Position numbers and translations under genes: made by a program. The notes under the pieces were generated by a model. The model worked only from the letters and a program-made list of their open reading frames with translations, did no database searches and had not been told where the DNA came from. A stretch of 64,000 nucleotides of DNA from Steinernema hermaphroditum (lineage: Eukaryota > Nematoda > Chromadorea > Rhabditida > Steinernematidae), in the NCBI GenBank assembly GCA_030435675.1, contig CM059622.1, positions 9,114,001 through 9,178,000 of the forward strand, given 5' to 3'. This document shows positions 24,285 through 35,477 of the stretch, in pieces. Within the stretch, counting starts at the first letter, position 1. The number at the start of each line of letters is the position of its first letter.

Positions 24285-25476
24285 ATGGAATCGTTACTGA
24301 AAAACCCGCGAGTCCGCATGCGCGATGCCAAAGCCGTTGAGAGAAAATTGGCTCAGATCATCGATGGCGGAATGAAGCAGCTGATGGTGAGTTTCATCGA
24401 GTTTCGTTATTTTATGATTCAACGAAATGATTCTATAGGTTATCAGCGATTTTGACTACACGCTTTCGCGCTTTATTGATGCGAACGGAGAGCGCTGCTG
24501 GACAACTCACGGAGTGTTCGACAATGCGGCTATGGAGATGGACCCGACGCTTGGACAGAAATTTGTGGCGTTGAAGGAGAAGTACCTTCCCATCGAATTC
24601 TGCCCGACGATGACGATTGCTGAGAAGACTCCGCACATGGAGAAGTGGTGGCGAACAAGCCACGGACACATCATTGATGCGCGTTTCACGAAAAAGGTCA
24701 TCGAGAAAGCTGTCGCTCAATCAAAAGTTGAAATCAGGTATGTTTATAGCGAACTTATTGAGTTTATAGCCCACTTTATAGGGATCGCGGATTTGAGATG
24801 ATTGCGAAACTTGAAGAGCATGCCGTTCCTCTCATCATATTTAGGTATCTTTGGCTTCCCACTGCAACACTGCATGTGTTTTAAAATTTAGTGCTGGAAT
24901 CGGTAACGTCATAGAGGTTTTCCTGAAGCAGCGCATGGAAACCATTCCTTTCAATGTTCATTTGATTTCCAACATGATGAGCTTCGACGAAGAGGTAATC
25001 TTGCTAGTTAGTTACAATGTCGAAATGTTCTGCATTTAGGGTGTTTGTTCTACGTTCAGTGAACCATTAATCCACACCTTCTGTAAAAATTCTTCTGTGA
25101 TTAATGGGGAACGCGCCTTTTTCCATCAAATCAGTGACAGAACTAATGTAATTCTGCTTGGTGACAGTCTTGGGGGTTTGTCGCATTGCTTGCTTCGAAG
25201 TTACTATTGTCGACATTTAGATTTACACATGGACGTTGGAGTTGAACGAGAAGGCGTCGTGCTGAAAATAGGATTCTTGAATTTTGATCACGATCGTCTC
25301 CTGGACAAATATCTCAATGGTATACATTTTATTCCAGATTATTTTATAATGAATTGTTAGGCTACGACATCGTCTTAATGAGCGACTCATCGATGGATAT
25401 TCCTATCAGCATCCTTGAGACAGTGGAACAGCGTAGCGTCATCTTATCTTCTGCAAACGGTTTGTGCCAGCTTTAG
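24285..25476 (+). CDS. Cytosolic 5'-nucleotidase III (pyrimidine 5'-nucleotidase, NT5C3-like)
   Basis: This HAD-superfamily enzyme dephosphorylates pyrimidine nucleoside monophosphates such as UMP and CMP. Seven exons; the first is 24285-24386 and the last 25360-25476. HAD motif I reads [11 protein letters not shown] (nucleophile and general acid aspartates present). Motif II is within [18 protein letters not shown]. Motif III and the metal aspartates are in [18 protein letters not shown]. The [12 protein letters not shown] segment corresponds to the substrate cap. It ends [20 protein letters not shown] then about 16 extra residues, which may mean the true last splice or stop differs slightly. 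The ATG starting [20 protein letters not shown] gives the usual cytosolic length of about 300; the frame is open upstream of it, so a longer N-terminus is possible. Confidence 0.9.
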
Positions 25477-26390
25477 TTCAGCTCATGAAGGTCATACCAT
25501 TTAAGTTGAATCATGCCACAAAGAAGCCGAAAAAGACGCTGAAGTGTCTAGCCATGTAGAAACGTCGGCCACTTCTCCGAAGTTGACAGCTTAACTCCTC
25601 GTCTATAGATGCCTTTACTCCCGTTCCCAGTCGAACACATGTCCAGATCGATCCGGTGGCCTCTCCGATCTCACTCTCCACTCGATTGTGTCTCCTCCGA
25701 TGTATTGTAGGTCTGCTGTGCAGGTGTCGAAAAGTTTAAAATACGGTAGATTCTGTATCATAATGGATATCCTATATAATAGATGATGATAATAAACGAG
25801 CTGAGCTTTCTGTGGTTGGCTGGTTTTAGGGCTGCGGCTGCGCAGGATGCGCGCGAGCAGTCAGTAGCATGCGTCGACCTTGTTGTCGCCTCCGTCGATG
25901 GCGGCAAATGAGAAGAAGTAAACACGTCCGATCGATTCCGATCGGACCTCTCGCGCGAAGCTTCTGTCAATGTCGTCGGAGTGGCGCACTGTCGTCCGAC
26001 GAGTCCTCGGCGCAGCGGACACCTCGGAAGTCTTCGGCGACGTTCCGCGTGGCTGCGTTTGGAAACCGATTGAAACGGCGGGCTAAGTGATTGCGGGAAC
26101 AGGTTCCGCTCGCACACTCTCGAACCCGCCGAAGGTCGGAGGAGGAGGGCGAAGACGGCTCCGACGCCGCTCCGGCGCTTTGTTTGTGGAAAACAATTTG
26201 ACGCCGGCGGCGGTGTTTACCCCGGAGCGCCTTCTTCGTCGGGCCCGCGTGATTCGTTCGCTTTAAAACAAGGCTCCCCAGAGTCCGTCGGTATAGATGT
26301 GTCGCCAACGAGTTCTTCTTCGCCTGTTTTTGCCCTCGACTGACCCAACACACGATCTTATCGTTTTCAGATTCGCGCGGATCGATCGGA
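25477..26390. other. Intergenic region upstream of the galectin gene
   Basis: The left part is AT-rich and probably contains the nucleotidase 3' UTR; the right part, from about 25850, turns sharply GC-rich. No gene is recognised. A TTTTCAG at 26364-26370 is the probable trans-splice acceptor for the galectin mRNA. Confidence 0.4.
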
Positions 26391-27624
26391 ATGTCTTCGC
26401 TGCTCAGGAAATTGTTCGGAGCGCCCCACAAAAAGGCGCAGACGAAGAAGGACTCCATCACGGGCCGCAACAACAGCTTCGTAGGTACCTCTTCCCCCCG
26501 CTTCTGACGACCCTTTGCAGCCGGTACCGTATCTCTCGCGCCTGGAGGGCAATCAGCTGCAGCCGGGACAGTCCCTAATCGTGCGCGGTATCGTGGTCGG
26601 TGAGTGCCAGCAGTGTCAGAGAATGTGGCGATTCAGAGGGCGCTTTCAGGCCGTGGCGAGTTCCTCATCAACCTCACCGGCGGCCCGAACGTCGAAGTGG
26701 AAAGCGACGCCGAGCCCGTGGACAACCGCCTTCTTAGCATCCGCGTGAACATCGCCCAGAAGAAGCTCTTTCTGAACGCCTGCATCGATGGCGAGTGGGG
26801 AAGGTATGTGCCGCCAAGGGTCGTGGAGGCTACCGTAGTTTCAGAGAGGGATCCGTGAAACACAAGTGGAACACTGGAGACGAGTTTGACGTGCGCGTCC
26901 GGTGCCACGACGCGTTTTTCGAGATCTTCGTCGAGCACAAGTTGGTGGCGAAGTTCGCGCACTACGGTAGCTCCCCGAGGTGTTTTCGATACGGTATACG
27001 GTAGTTTCAGTGCCCATTTCAAACATCAGCCACATCTTCATAAACGGCGACTGTGAACTCTTTACCGTATCATGGGAGGGGAAGTACTACGTGAGTCGAT
27101 GCCTCTCGTCCTATACCTACAGTAATCTTGCAGACGGTACCGTATGCCGCAGACATCCCCGGCAACTTCTACCCTTCGCGGAAACTGTATGTGTCGGCGC
27201 TGGCGAAGAAGAACGCCAAACATATGATCATCGACTTCCACGCTGGTTCTGACGTCGCCTTCCGATTCAATCCTCGAGTGACGGATAAGGTATGCGGTAG
27301 CCCGATTTGCTCACCGCAATGTTCTGGTCCAGAAGATCGTCGGGAACGCCAAGCTGGCAGGCAGCTGGGGAAAAGACGAGCTCATCGGCGAGAAGGGGAG
27401 CGGAGCGCTCATCAAACGGAGAAAGACCGTCGACATGCTCATCTACTGCGAGGAGAATCGTTTCGTGGTGGGAGCAGGGTCCCTCGGGTCGGGATCCTCT
27501 TTCCTTGTAGGTCTACGTCGACGACGTCCTCATCGGCGAATTCGCGCATCGGACGCCGCCGCGCTCCATCGACCGGCTGACTATCGAGGGCGACATCGAA
27601 CTGCAAGGCGTGCACCTCAAGTGA
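26391..27624 (+). CDS. Tandem-repeat galectin (two carbohydrate-recognition domains)
   Basis: Galectins bind beta-galactosides; nematode members are often two-domain. After a short basic leader (MSSLLRKLFGAPHKKAQTKK), CRD1 runs from PVPYLSRLEGNQLQPGQSLI through SIRVNIAQKKLFLNACIDGE to SNISHIFINGDCELFTVSWE. CRD2 begins TVPYAADIPGNFYPSRKLYV, has the binding strand AFRFNPRVTDK, then IVGNAKLAGSWGKDE, and ends DRLTIEGDIELQGVHLK. CRD2 keeps the Asn and Arg of the HxNPR motif (His replaced by Arg), the following Asn, and the Trp-Gly. CRD1 lacks the motif. Exons start at 26391, 26521, 26650, 26845 and onward, with introns of about 40-50 nt, several carrying TACCGTA. A poly(A) signal AATAAA lies at about 27648. 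Confidence 0.9.
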
Positions 27625-28061
27625 TTTTTGTATATACTCTCCTTTTCAATAAACTTCTGCTAGTTTCTCGGCACGATATGCCTGGATCGTAATTCACCCA
27701 CCGTATTGATACGACTATCTGTGATAAGTAGCGTTTGTTTGTGTTGTGATAAGCGAAGGGACGACGCCGAGAGTGGAAGTGTGGCTATTAGGGCTGCTGA
27801 CAGATGACGTAGTGGGGAGTGAAAGAAGCAGCGCTATGTAGATACAGGGAAGTCCGTTCGGAACGCCAGACAGAAACAGTGGCGAGTTGAGACTTTTCCA
27901 CAACCGTTCCGTAGCCAGATGATCGATGAGAGAGCTGGCTACCCAAGTGGCGATCGATACTTTTTGTGCGTGATTCACTGTCCTTTCCTGCAGGAAGTTC
28001 CTACTGGCAGCGAGGAGAGATCTGCCCGTTTCAGATCGGTCCGTCTTCGGCGCCTCTAGCC
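27625..28061. other. Intergenic region between galectin and the C1orf43-like gene
   Basis: 437 bp with the galectin poly(A) signal at the left. A GTTTCAG at 28028-28034 is the likely trans-splice acceptor for the next gene. Two TGATAAG-type GATA sites lie at about 27720 and 27748. Confidence 0.4.
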
Positions 28062-29584
28062 ATGATTCTCGACTTCTCCCACATAGTGTTTGTGGTCTCC
28101 ATGACGCTTCTGGTATGCGGCATTCTTAGCCGGTGGACGGTAAACAAGTTTTAGGTGACTGTTCTGAGCGTCATCTTCATCAAGCGACAAGCCCTTCGGA
28201 TGCGAAACAATAGTGCGAGAAAGGAGGTTAGTGGAGTCATCGCCTTGGAGTTGTCAAAAGTTTGTAATTCAATGTAATTGAAGCTGTTCATTCGCACGTT
28301 TTCTAGAGGAAACGGGACACGATTCTCACTCGGATCGGTGGCGTTGGACGGTTCCGGCAGGCTCACATCCCCACTTTCACCGACTGCACCATCATTTCCG
28401 ATCGTATGTTTTCCTTTTTTTCTGTAAAATGGAAAGTGCTCTTTCGCTCGCTGATTCACGCGCACAGTCACATATCAGTGGGGAGATAGAACAGGCTTGT
28501 GTGATCTCTTCAGAGCTCTGTTTCAGATGCTACAAGTCCATACGTACATCGGATGATTGCGATCGACGAAATCGTTGAAAATATTGGTGAGTTTGATAGC
28601 ATCATTGCATACAGAACCGGTTTTCCGATATGTTGGTCAACATGTGTTTAATTTCAGACCGCCAAGTTGAAATGATCGATCCGACAGCTGGTCGACGCCC
28701 TGGAGAATCGACGTACGCATTCCTAAAACGGCTGCGAGAGTGCGCCGGTTGCCAAATCTCGCTATCACAGGCGGAACGTCTGGGTTTTCTACACGAATTG
28801 TGCAGATCCCGGCTACAGTGGGTTAGTTAGTCGCACACAGAAGGAAGTATATTGCATGTGGAACACCCTTTCACATAGAAACATGGATACTTTGTTGTTC
28901 CCGGCGTCGAGTTTGTTTTGACCTCAGAACCTCGATGCCGCGCCAAACCGAGCGGAAGGTAATGCGCTATAGCTGTCAGTCGGTCCTCGCACTGCCACGC
29001 TGAATGACCGCGCTGACTGACTGACCCGCCGCGCGTTATTGGCTGTTCGGCCTCCCTTCGCATTCTGGCGCAGCTGTCCGTGAGGAAATGCTTCGAAGAT
29101 TGTAGATGCCACGGTTCCCTGCATATTTCATTATTTTATTTCCTATTTTCGAACGGTTTGAACTCGCCTGCTTCAGCCTTTCGACTCTACTCACTTGAAG
29201 GAACTCCGTGGTCTGCTTAAAGATTTCCTGAAAATGTGAGTAAATCTTCCTATCGCAGTATTCATTTTGTTTTTAAGACTAAATGATTGGCAGAAAAACA
29301 GGTCAGAGGCGAAGGCGAACGATTCCGACGATGGCGGCCTTCATTACCGAATATCTTCGTCTAAATCGAAGAGGTTTACTAATCCGTTGAACGGTTCAGG
29401 TTTGCCATCAGTCCGCTTGCTTCCACTGCTAGCTCTGCTTGTGCGTTTAGGGGAGTGCTTGGCTTCTAACAACCAGCTGAGTGAGCGTCGTCCGTTGCTG
29501 GGTAAAGCGCATCCTGCTTCCGAATCCACAGTTGCTGCAGAAGCTGTTGGGGAAGATCATCAACTTCTTGTCTCTCAACGCTAG
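28062..29584 (+). CDS. C1orf43 (NICE-3)-like single-pass membrane protein
   Basis: The N-terminus MILDFSHIVFVVSMTLL joins VTVLSVIFIKRQALRMRNNS, giving one membrane span followed by the KRQ..R motif that C1orf43 proteins also have directly after their span. Later exons give ATSPYVHRMIAIDEIVENID and GESTYAFLKRLREC, parallel to the YNYLYRMKALDAI and RSYLLDLR segments of the human protein. C1orf43 is reported in Golgi/mitochondrial membranes and phagocytosis screens; its biochemistry is unknown. About seven exons. The C-terminal exon from about 29279 uses an unusual TTTTTAAG acceptor and ends in a Ser/Leu-rich tail, so the 3' end could instead lie near 29236. The family assignment rests on remembered patterns only. 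Confidence 0.6.
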
Positions 29585-29982
29585 GCTTGTCCGACGCGGT
29601 CGTTCGACTTGAGCTGTATCAGGTCATGTAACAGCAAACGGCGCTCTACTATACGTTATCGGAATGTTTCGCGGCTATGCTTGTTTAAGGGATCCACGAC
29701 GAGATGAGCGCGATGTGACACGACGGTCGTGTTGCGATGGAAACTAGGAGAAGCTGTTCTAGCCACTTCCGAGATGGCCTGTCGGAGTTGTTATTGTTTA
29801 TCGTTGTTGTCGATGGAAAGTGATCCACGGTATTTGTTTGCAATATCTGTCGTGCCCTATGGATGCCGAGTAAATTCCGAGCACTTGTATGAGCTGTAAA
29901 CTGTGATGGAGCGTTATGGCGCATCAACGATTATCTTTGTGTTGACCACATTGTAATTGCTATCCCTTTTCTCTGTGTAGGC
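29585..29982. other. Intergenic region upstream of the EGF membrane protein gene
   Basis: 398 bp, AT-rich, with nothing recognised except a CTCTGTGTAG acceptor ending two bases before the next ATG. That acceptor could serve trans-splicing or an unseen upstream exon. Confidence 0.4.
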
Positions 29983-31662
29983 ATGGCCTCGCCATCGAAC
30001 GAGCCCGAATCCGCTGTGCGTTTGCGGATTCCAGTAGAAGAACCCCCGAAGATCCAGCCTTCGAGGGAAGTACTTCGTCGCCATTTCGAAGCCCCCCTGA
30101 ACCGTTCTGCTGCAAATCAAACAACCGTAGTGAGCGATAACAACCATGTCCGGGCACTGAACACTACTCTGGCAAAACTGGCGACTTCAGTATCCGTGGG
30201 AAGCGGTGTTACTCTAAAGGTTTGACCCTTACGCAGAATCAGATTACTACGTCGTTTCAGAAGGGAAACGACACGATGGCGCCCGAGGTCTCAAAACAAC
30301 GGACAATCCTTTTGAATGTACAGAAGGAGGCCAGAGAAGAAGCACAAGCGGTTCAAATCCCCTCGAATTCTGAGAAAACAATCGAAGGACACATCGAAAG
30401 TGGAATACTGTCAGGTACGAAAAGATCCACGTGGTCTTTTCCTTGAGAGAACGGGTTTTGTAATCCTTAAATTATGCGCTTTTGCCACAACATTTCGAAC
30501 CAACGAATCAGAGTTCATACACATCTTTCGCAGCATGACTGCTATGGCTTCTTATTTAACATTGCAGGGTATATCTACTTTCTGTGGCTTCTTACTTTCT
30601 TCACCTAATCACAAATCCTTAGGTGTCGGTGGCGCGTTAAACAAGGCCGTTGAGAAATTCAAGAAGATGATTGGCTACGGTCCTGAATGCTTGAATGGAG
30701 GAACGAAGAACAGCGCCGGTGACTGTCACTGTCCCCCTTTCTATCACGGACTTCAATGTGAACAGATCTCATGCACCAACGGAGGCGTCCCTGTCAAGTT
30801 GAAGCAAAGAGTTAATAAGATTAGACAATGGAGATGCGAGTAAGCCAAAACCTTCACATTATGATGTCCATATTGACCTTTAGGTGTCCCAATCCTAACT
30901 TTATTTATGGCAAGCACTGCGAACTGATAAAGTGCATGAACGGCGGAAGACCACTGATGAATGCTGGTAAATGCGAGTGCAATGACTACTGGTACGCCGG
31001 AGATTTTTGTGAGGTAAGCGCACCTTTATCGGTATCCTTACAGTACTTTGCTCTTGGTTCAGAACTACACATCGTCGTGGCTCACTTTAGTGGCCGTTCC
31101 GCTCGTCCTGCTTATCGTAGTAGTCCTTTGCTGCATCGTATGTCGTCTTGACTTTTGTCCACGGCGTTCTACGCGAGAAGCCAATCGACGTACGAGAAAC
31201 TCCCAATTTATAATCTATAGAATGATGAGTTGCAGGTCGACGAAGTCATGCTCACGGAAACGTGCCAGGAAGAGTGCACGACAGACGTGCTCACGAACGA
31301 CAGCAAGTGAGCACACTGCATCAGGATTATCGTAATGCACGTTTTATTTCAGCAGCATCTGCTGAACACTCACCGCACGGTTTCCTACAGGCTGGAGAAC
31401 ATTCCAGTGTTTAATCCGCGACTTCTGGACGACGAGCCTCCGAAAAGAACGGATGCGCCGCCTTCTTATGAGCAGGTAGGCCGTCATCAATCTGTCCACA
31501 GAATTCGTGTAACTACTGTTGTAGGCCATCGCAATGTCCTTTCCCGCGGCGTTTCCAGAGCGTCAACCTCCAAGCTACATGCCTCAGAATCCGGGTTACC
31601 CTACGGGAATTCCTCCTCCGCCCTCTTGCCGTCCTCCAGCAATTCCGTCCAATCCAAGATGA
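29983..31662 (+). CDS. EGF-domain single-pass membrane protein with cytoplasmic PPxY motifs
   Basis: About eight exons. The N-terminal 140 residues are polar, with no signal peptide visible in the exon that starts MASPSNEPESAVRLRIPVEE. Three EGF-like modules follow: CLNGGTKNSAGDCHCPPFYH-GLQCE; CTNGG...WRCECPNPNFIYGKHCE; and CMNGGRPLMNAGKCECNDYW-YAGDFCE. Next come a membrane span (LTLVAVPLVLLIVVVLCCIV) and a basic cytoplasmic region. The tail contains PPSYEQ and PPSYMP, the PPxY motif bound by WW domains of NEDD4-family ligases, and a proline-rich end. The layout suggests a cell-surface ligand or receptor regulated by ubiquitination, but I recognise no named orthologue. The absence of a signal peptide suggests a missing first exon or a reverse-signal-anchor topology. 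Confidence 0.75.
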
Positions 31663-32193
31663 ACGCCACAAACGAACACTTTTAACCTCACTTGTTGTAT
31701 ACATAATTCATTCCATATCGGATTCCGCCTGCCAGGAATGACTGTTGCTCAGTTTTGGTCTCACCCTTCTCCGCAACCTCGACATCCTAATCGAGTCAAA
31801 GTTTGTAGAGTTTTATTTCAGCCTTCATTGTAATAAAAATGCTTTCTTCGCACTTGCAGCACCTACGGAAAAAAGCTGCTTCTGTAACCCGGGGGCCCAC
31901 CTTCTCGAGAAGAAGTCACACAATAGAGCCATTTGAAGGCCCTGTGGCGCATGAAGTTATGATCTATGCAAGTCACTAGGTCCAATGGGGACTGTCTCCC
32001 GACACGAGAAGCCTTTGAGAATTCGAAGCGAGCGGGCGATATATCACATGTTCGGTCTTATTTGTCATCATCTTTTCTGCGGAGACTGGCGGTGGATTGT
32101 TCGCGCGAATTTCGGATTTTTTTTTCGCTTTGCTCTTTACTGAGCTCGTCCACGCTGTGATGACATATGATTGTACGTTTCAGAAGACCAGAT
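31663..32193. other. Intergenic region upstream of pbs-5
   Basis: 531 bp, no gene recognised. The TACGTTTCAG at its right edge, eleven bases before the pbs-5 ATG, is the probable trans-splice acceptor. Confidence 0.4.
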
Positions 32194-33284
32194 ATGTTCG
32201 GAGAGCATAACCACGAGGAAGGATCTGAGAACTTCAAGAAGGAGTTCCTTCTGGATCCCATGCCCAGTGCCCATCAGTTCATGCAGCCACCCCGAGGGAT
32301 CGATGTAAATTCCTTGTTACTCATAAACACTGTTTATGTTTCTGTTTTACAGGCTAAACAGTTTGTTGACCTTCACTTCGGAAAGGAATCGAGCGCGAAA
32401 AATATGATGTTCCGTAAGGGCACCACAACGTTGGCTTTCGTATACGAGCCGAAGACTGAGAACGACAAGGGTGGCATCATCATTGCTGTAGATTCGCGCG
32501 CTTCTTCCGGAGAGTACATTTGTAAATCTATTGTACTTGTTGTCCTGTGTACATTGCTCATCGATTCAGCATCAAAGACCGTCATGAAGATTTTGGACAT
32601 CGGCGATCGTATGGTGGCAACAATGGCTGGTGGAGCCGCTGACTGTCAATTTTGGACCAGAATTGTCGCCAAATATTGCGCGTACGTGGAATATTTAAAA
32701 CTGTCGCTAGGGGATCTTGGTTTAGCCTCTACGAACTCCGCGAGAAATCCGAAATTACTGTTGCTGCGGCTAGCAAGTACTTCGCAAATGTCCTTTACGG
32801 CTACCGTAATCACGGACTTTCTGTCGTAAGTGCTTTTATTGGCTGATAGTTTTTGGAATGTGGTTTGTGACATTTGAGGGTTCCATGATCGCTGGTTATG
32901 ACAAGCGTGGGCCGTCAATCTACTTGGTTGACAGTGAAGGTCAGCGCCTTCCCCTCAATGTGTGCTCTGTCGGTTCCGGATCTCTTAACGCATACGGTAT
33001 TCTCGACACCTCCTACAAGTCCAAGATGACGGACGAGGAAGCGCGAACCCTTGGTCGTCGGGCTATTATGCACGCGACATTCCGTGATGCTGGATCCGGT
33101 GGATACTGCAACAGTATGTTGCTTTCGGGTTGCCTGACTGAACTTAATTGTTACCGTTTCAGTGGTGCACATAACTCCGAACGAGAAGGTCCGATTCGAG
33201 CGGATGGACGTCAGCGAGCTGTACTACGAATTTGCCAACGAGATCGGAAAGGATATTGCATACGAACCGAAGTTGCAGTACTGA
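32194..33284 (+). CDS. pbs-5: Proteasome subunit beta type 5 (chymotrypsin-like)
   Basis: This is the chymotrypsin-like catalytic beta subunit of the 20S proteasome. Six exons, from 32194-32304 to one ending at 33284. A propeptide of about 70 residues precedes the catalytic Thr in FRKGTTTLAFVYEP; cleavage between Gly and Thr exposes it. Asp in IIIAVDSRASSGEYI and the SSKTVMKILDIGDRMVATMA Lys region are in place. The rest follows the family: MAGGAADCQFWTRIVAKYC, ELREKSEITVAAASKYFANV, GYDKRGPSIYLVDSEGQRLP and SVGSGSLNAYGILD. It pairs functionally with pas-4 about 23 kb away, but the two are not co-transcribed. A TTTCAG eleven bases upstream marks the 5' end. The motif TACCGTAATC falls inside the codons for Tyr-Arg-Asn in exon 4. 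Confidence 0.96.
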
Positions 33285-33428
33285 GGGAACCGGTAATATT
33301 GTGACTCTTATTTATATTTCCTTCGTTTCACTCGACCATAAATAAACAGTAACTTGCAGTATATACAGGTTCTATGTGCATCCCTGCAGTTCTACCCGTA
33401 CCCACTGGAATTCCGATCGTTCTTCAGC

Positions 33429-35477
33429 TCAGCTCAGAAGAGTAGTTTCGAAACACTTGTGTTTGGACTGGAACACTCGTGGGATCTCGTTCCGGCACAG
33501 GGAGCACGTGAACATGGCTGTGTCCTTGGTGATTTCGAGGATCAGCTCATTCTCGTTTTGGACGTTATGGGAGAGCTCGTGCTCCTTGAAGTGGGAGCGC
33601 ATGCCGCGCACTGACTGACCCTTGTAGCCACATGTCTTGCACATGTAAGCGCGGACGGCATTGTGTTGCTGGCGGACGTGCGTCTGCAGCTGTGTTGAGC
33701 TCGATCCTTCGAAGGAGCAGGGTCGATAGGGACACGCGAAGCTTGTGCTCTGAAAGGCGCTCTACGGAATACTGTAGCATGCGGTACCTTTCGAACGGGT
33801 TCGCGAGGGGCGTCGTCGGCGCCGGGTCGGTTCCGACAGTAGAAGCGTTGGTGGCCAAGAAGGGTCTCACGGTTGCTGAAGGCGACGCCGCAGTCACAGA
33901 CAAAGGGCTTCTCGGCGCCGTCACCTTCGGGCTTCTTCTGCGGCCTCGTTGGGACCGACTTGGGCGACGCCTCAAATACTGACGTCTGCGGCCTGGAGCC
34001 CTTCTTGGAAAGGTCGAGGGGCATCACGATGTCGTCCGGAGGCTCCTCCGTCCGGAGACGCTTTGCAGTCGGCATTTCGCCTTCGGATTCTCTGAATCTA
34101 ATGGGTTAGGGCTGCTCGTGGAGGGAAAAGTCTCACGGCGAAGGGCGAGAGGGTTTGTCGACGACGTTCCCCTCGGCGGAGACGGTGATCATCTTGAGGT
34201 CGAAGCGGCCGTTGCCGAGAGGCAGTGAGGAGGGCACTTCAACGTTCTGCGTCATCGCCTCGTTCAGGATCAGGGGTGCGCTCCGGAACTGCGCAGGACC
34301 CCGGTGCACGGCGACGGGAACGAATACCTGCGGGTGGCCGATCAGCTGCACCACCGAGGGGTCCTCTTGGTTGTGATAGGCCACCGGAAGGAGAATCGGG
34401 AGGGGAAACATCGGTGTCCGCATCAGCTGTGAAATCGCGTTCGAAACTGAAAGGGTTACGGTAACTCAGCAGGTCCACAGTAGTCCGCCTCCTCCAGACC
34501 CCGTCTGTGTTTACGTCTCTGTCTGAGTCTCGAGGACTTCGACGACGTTGTCGCGTTTTGCGTAAAAAAAATCGCGTCGGGCGATAATGCGGCCCGCAGC
34601 GGCGATCTTCGGATGATAACGCCTCGATGCGTCGCCGAGATTGCCGCGGCGATAAGCGGAAAAAGCGCCGAAGTTACTTTCGGGAACTCACACTGCGAGT
34701 CAGAGATTACGGTAGCGGCGCCGGGCTGGGGGAAACTTTGCTGGTGGGTCTTCAGGTTCTCCATCGAGAGGTAGGACAGGTTCCGGCAGAGGCCGCAGGC
34801 GAACCCTGAAGGGAGGGGGGCGTGGCGGGGCCGGGAGGGTTCACTTTGGGGATGGAGGTCGACGAAGAGGACGCGGAGGCCGGAGAGGGCGTCGACGGGC
34901 TTCTGGACAAGCACCTGGAGGGCACGGACGGCGCCGTCTTCTGAAACGAGGGAGGTCAGAAGAAGAAGACGACGGTGTGGACACGAATACAACGAAGATA
35001 GCGAGTGGCGACGAGGAGCGGCCGAGTGCCGCTTATCAGCGCGTCTCCGTTCGGAGAGTGATAACTGCCCGGGCTGAATAAACGCTATTTACCTGAAATG
35101 GCAGATACGGTTGCGTTGGCTTCGGAGGCCGACGGCGCCGCCGAGATCTGTCGCAGCGCCGCGGAGTCGGCGCCAAGAGGCGCGAAGACGAAAGCGCGTC
35201 CGGAGGCGTCGCGCACCTGGAAGCGTCGAGGTGAGGGAAGAGGCGCCCAGCCTACCGTAATTGTCGTCTCCGAGGGGTCGTCCTCGGAAGCGCTGCGCAC
35301 CGGGAACGGGCCGAGGAAGGTGCCGGCGGGGAGGGCGAAGTCCCGCGGACTCGGAGTCGACGACGAGACGCTACACTCGTCTTCGAGGGGTGTCTTCGGA
35401 CGACTTCGAGGCGACGAGGACGTTGAGGAGACGGCCGCGCGGTTCGGTCGATTCTGTTTGCGCCGCGGGGTGTTCAT
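33429..35477 (-). CDS. FOG/ZFPM-like multi-zinc-finger cofactor with CtBP motif
   Basis: FOG proteins (U-shaped in fly) bind GATA factors through C2HC fingers and recruit CtBP through PIDLS-type motifs. Here the N-terminal part has LPAGTFLGPFPVRSASEDD then RRFQVRDASGRAFVFAPL, resembling the PR-like start of FOG/PRDM proteins. A finger-like FACGLCRNLSYLSMENLKTH follows. After a proline-rich section comes MPLDLSKKGS (CtBP-type), then VCDCGVAFSNRETLLGHQRF with YC (the C2HC form typical of FOG), a C2H2 finger ending QLQTHVRQQH, CKTCGYKGQSVRGMRSHFKE and CSLCRNEIPRVFQSKHKC. The ATG at 35477 immediately follows CCTTCAG. C. elegans has no FOG that I can recall, so orthology is tentative; another CtBP-recruiting zinc-finger family is possible. 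Confidence 0.6.
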
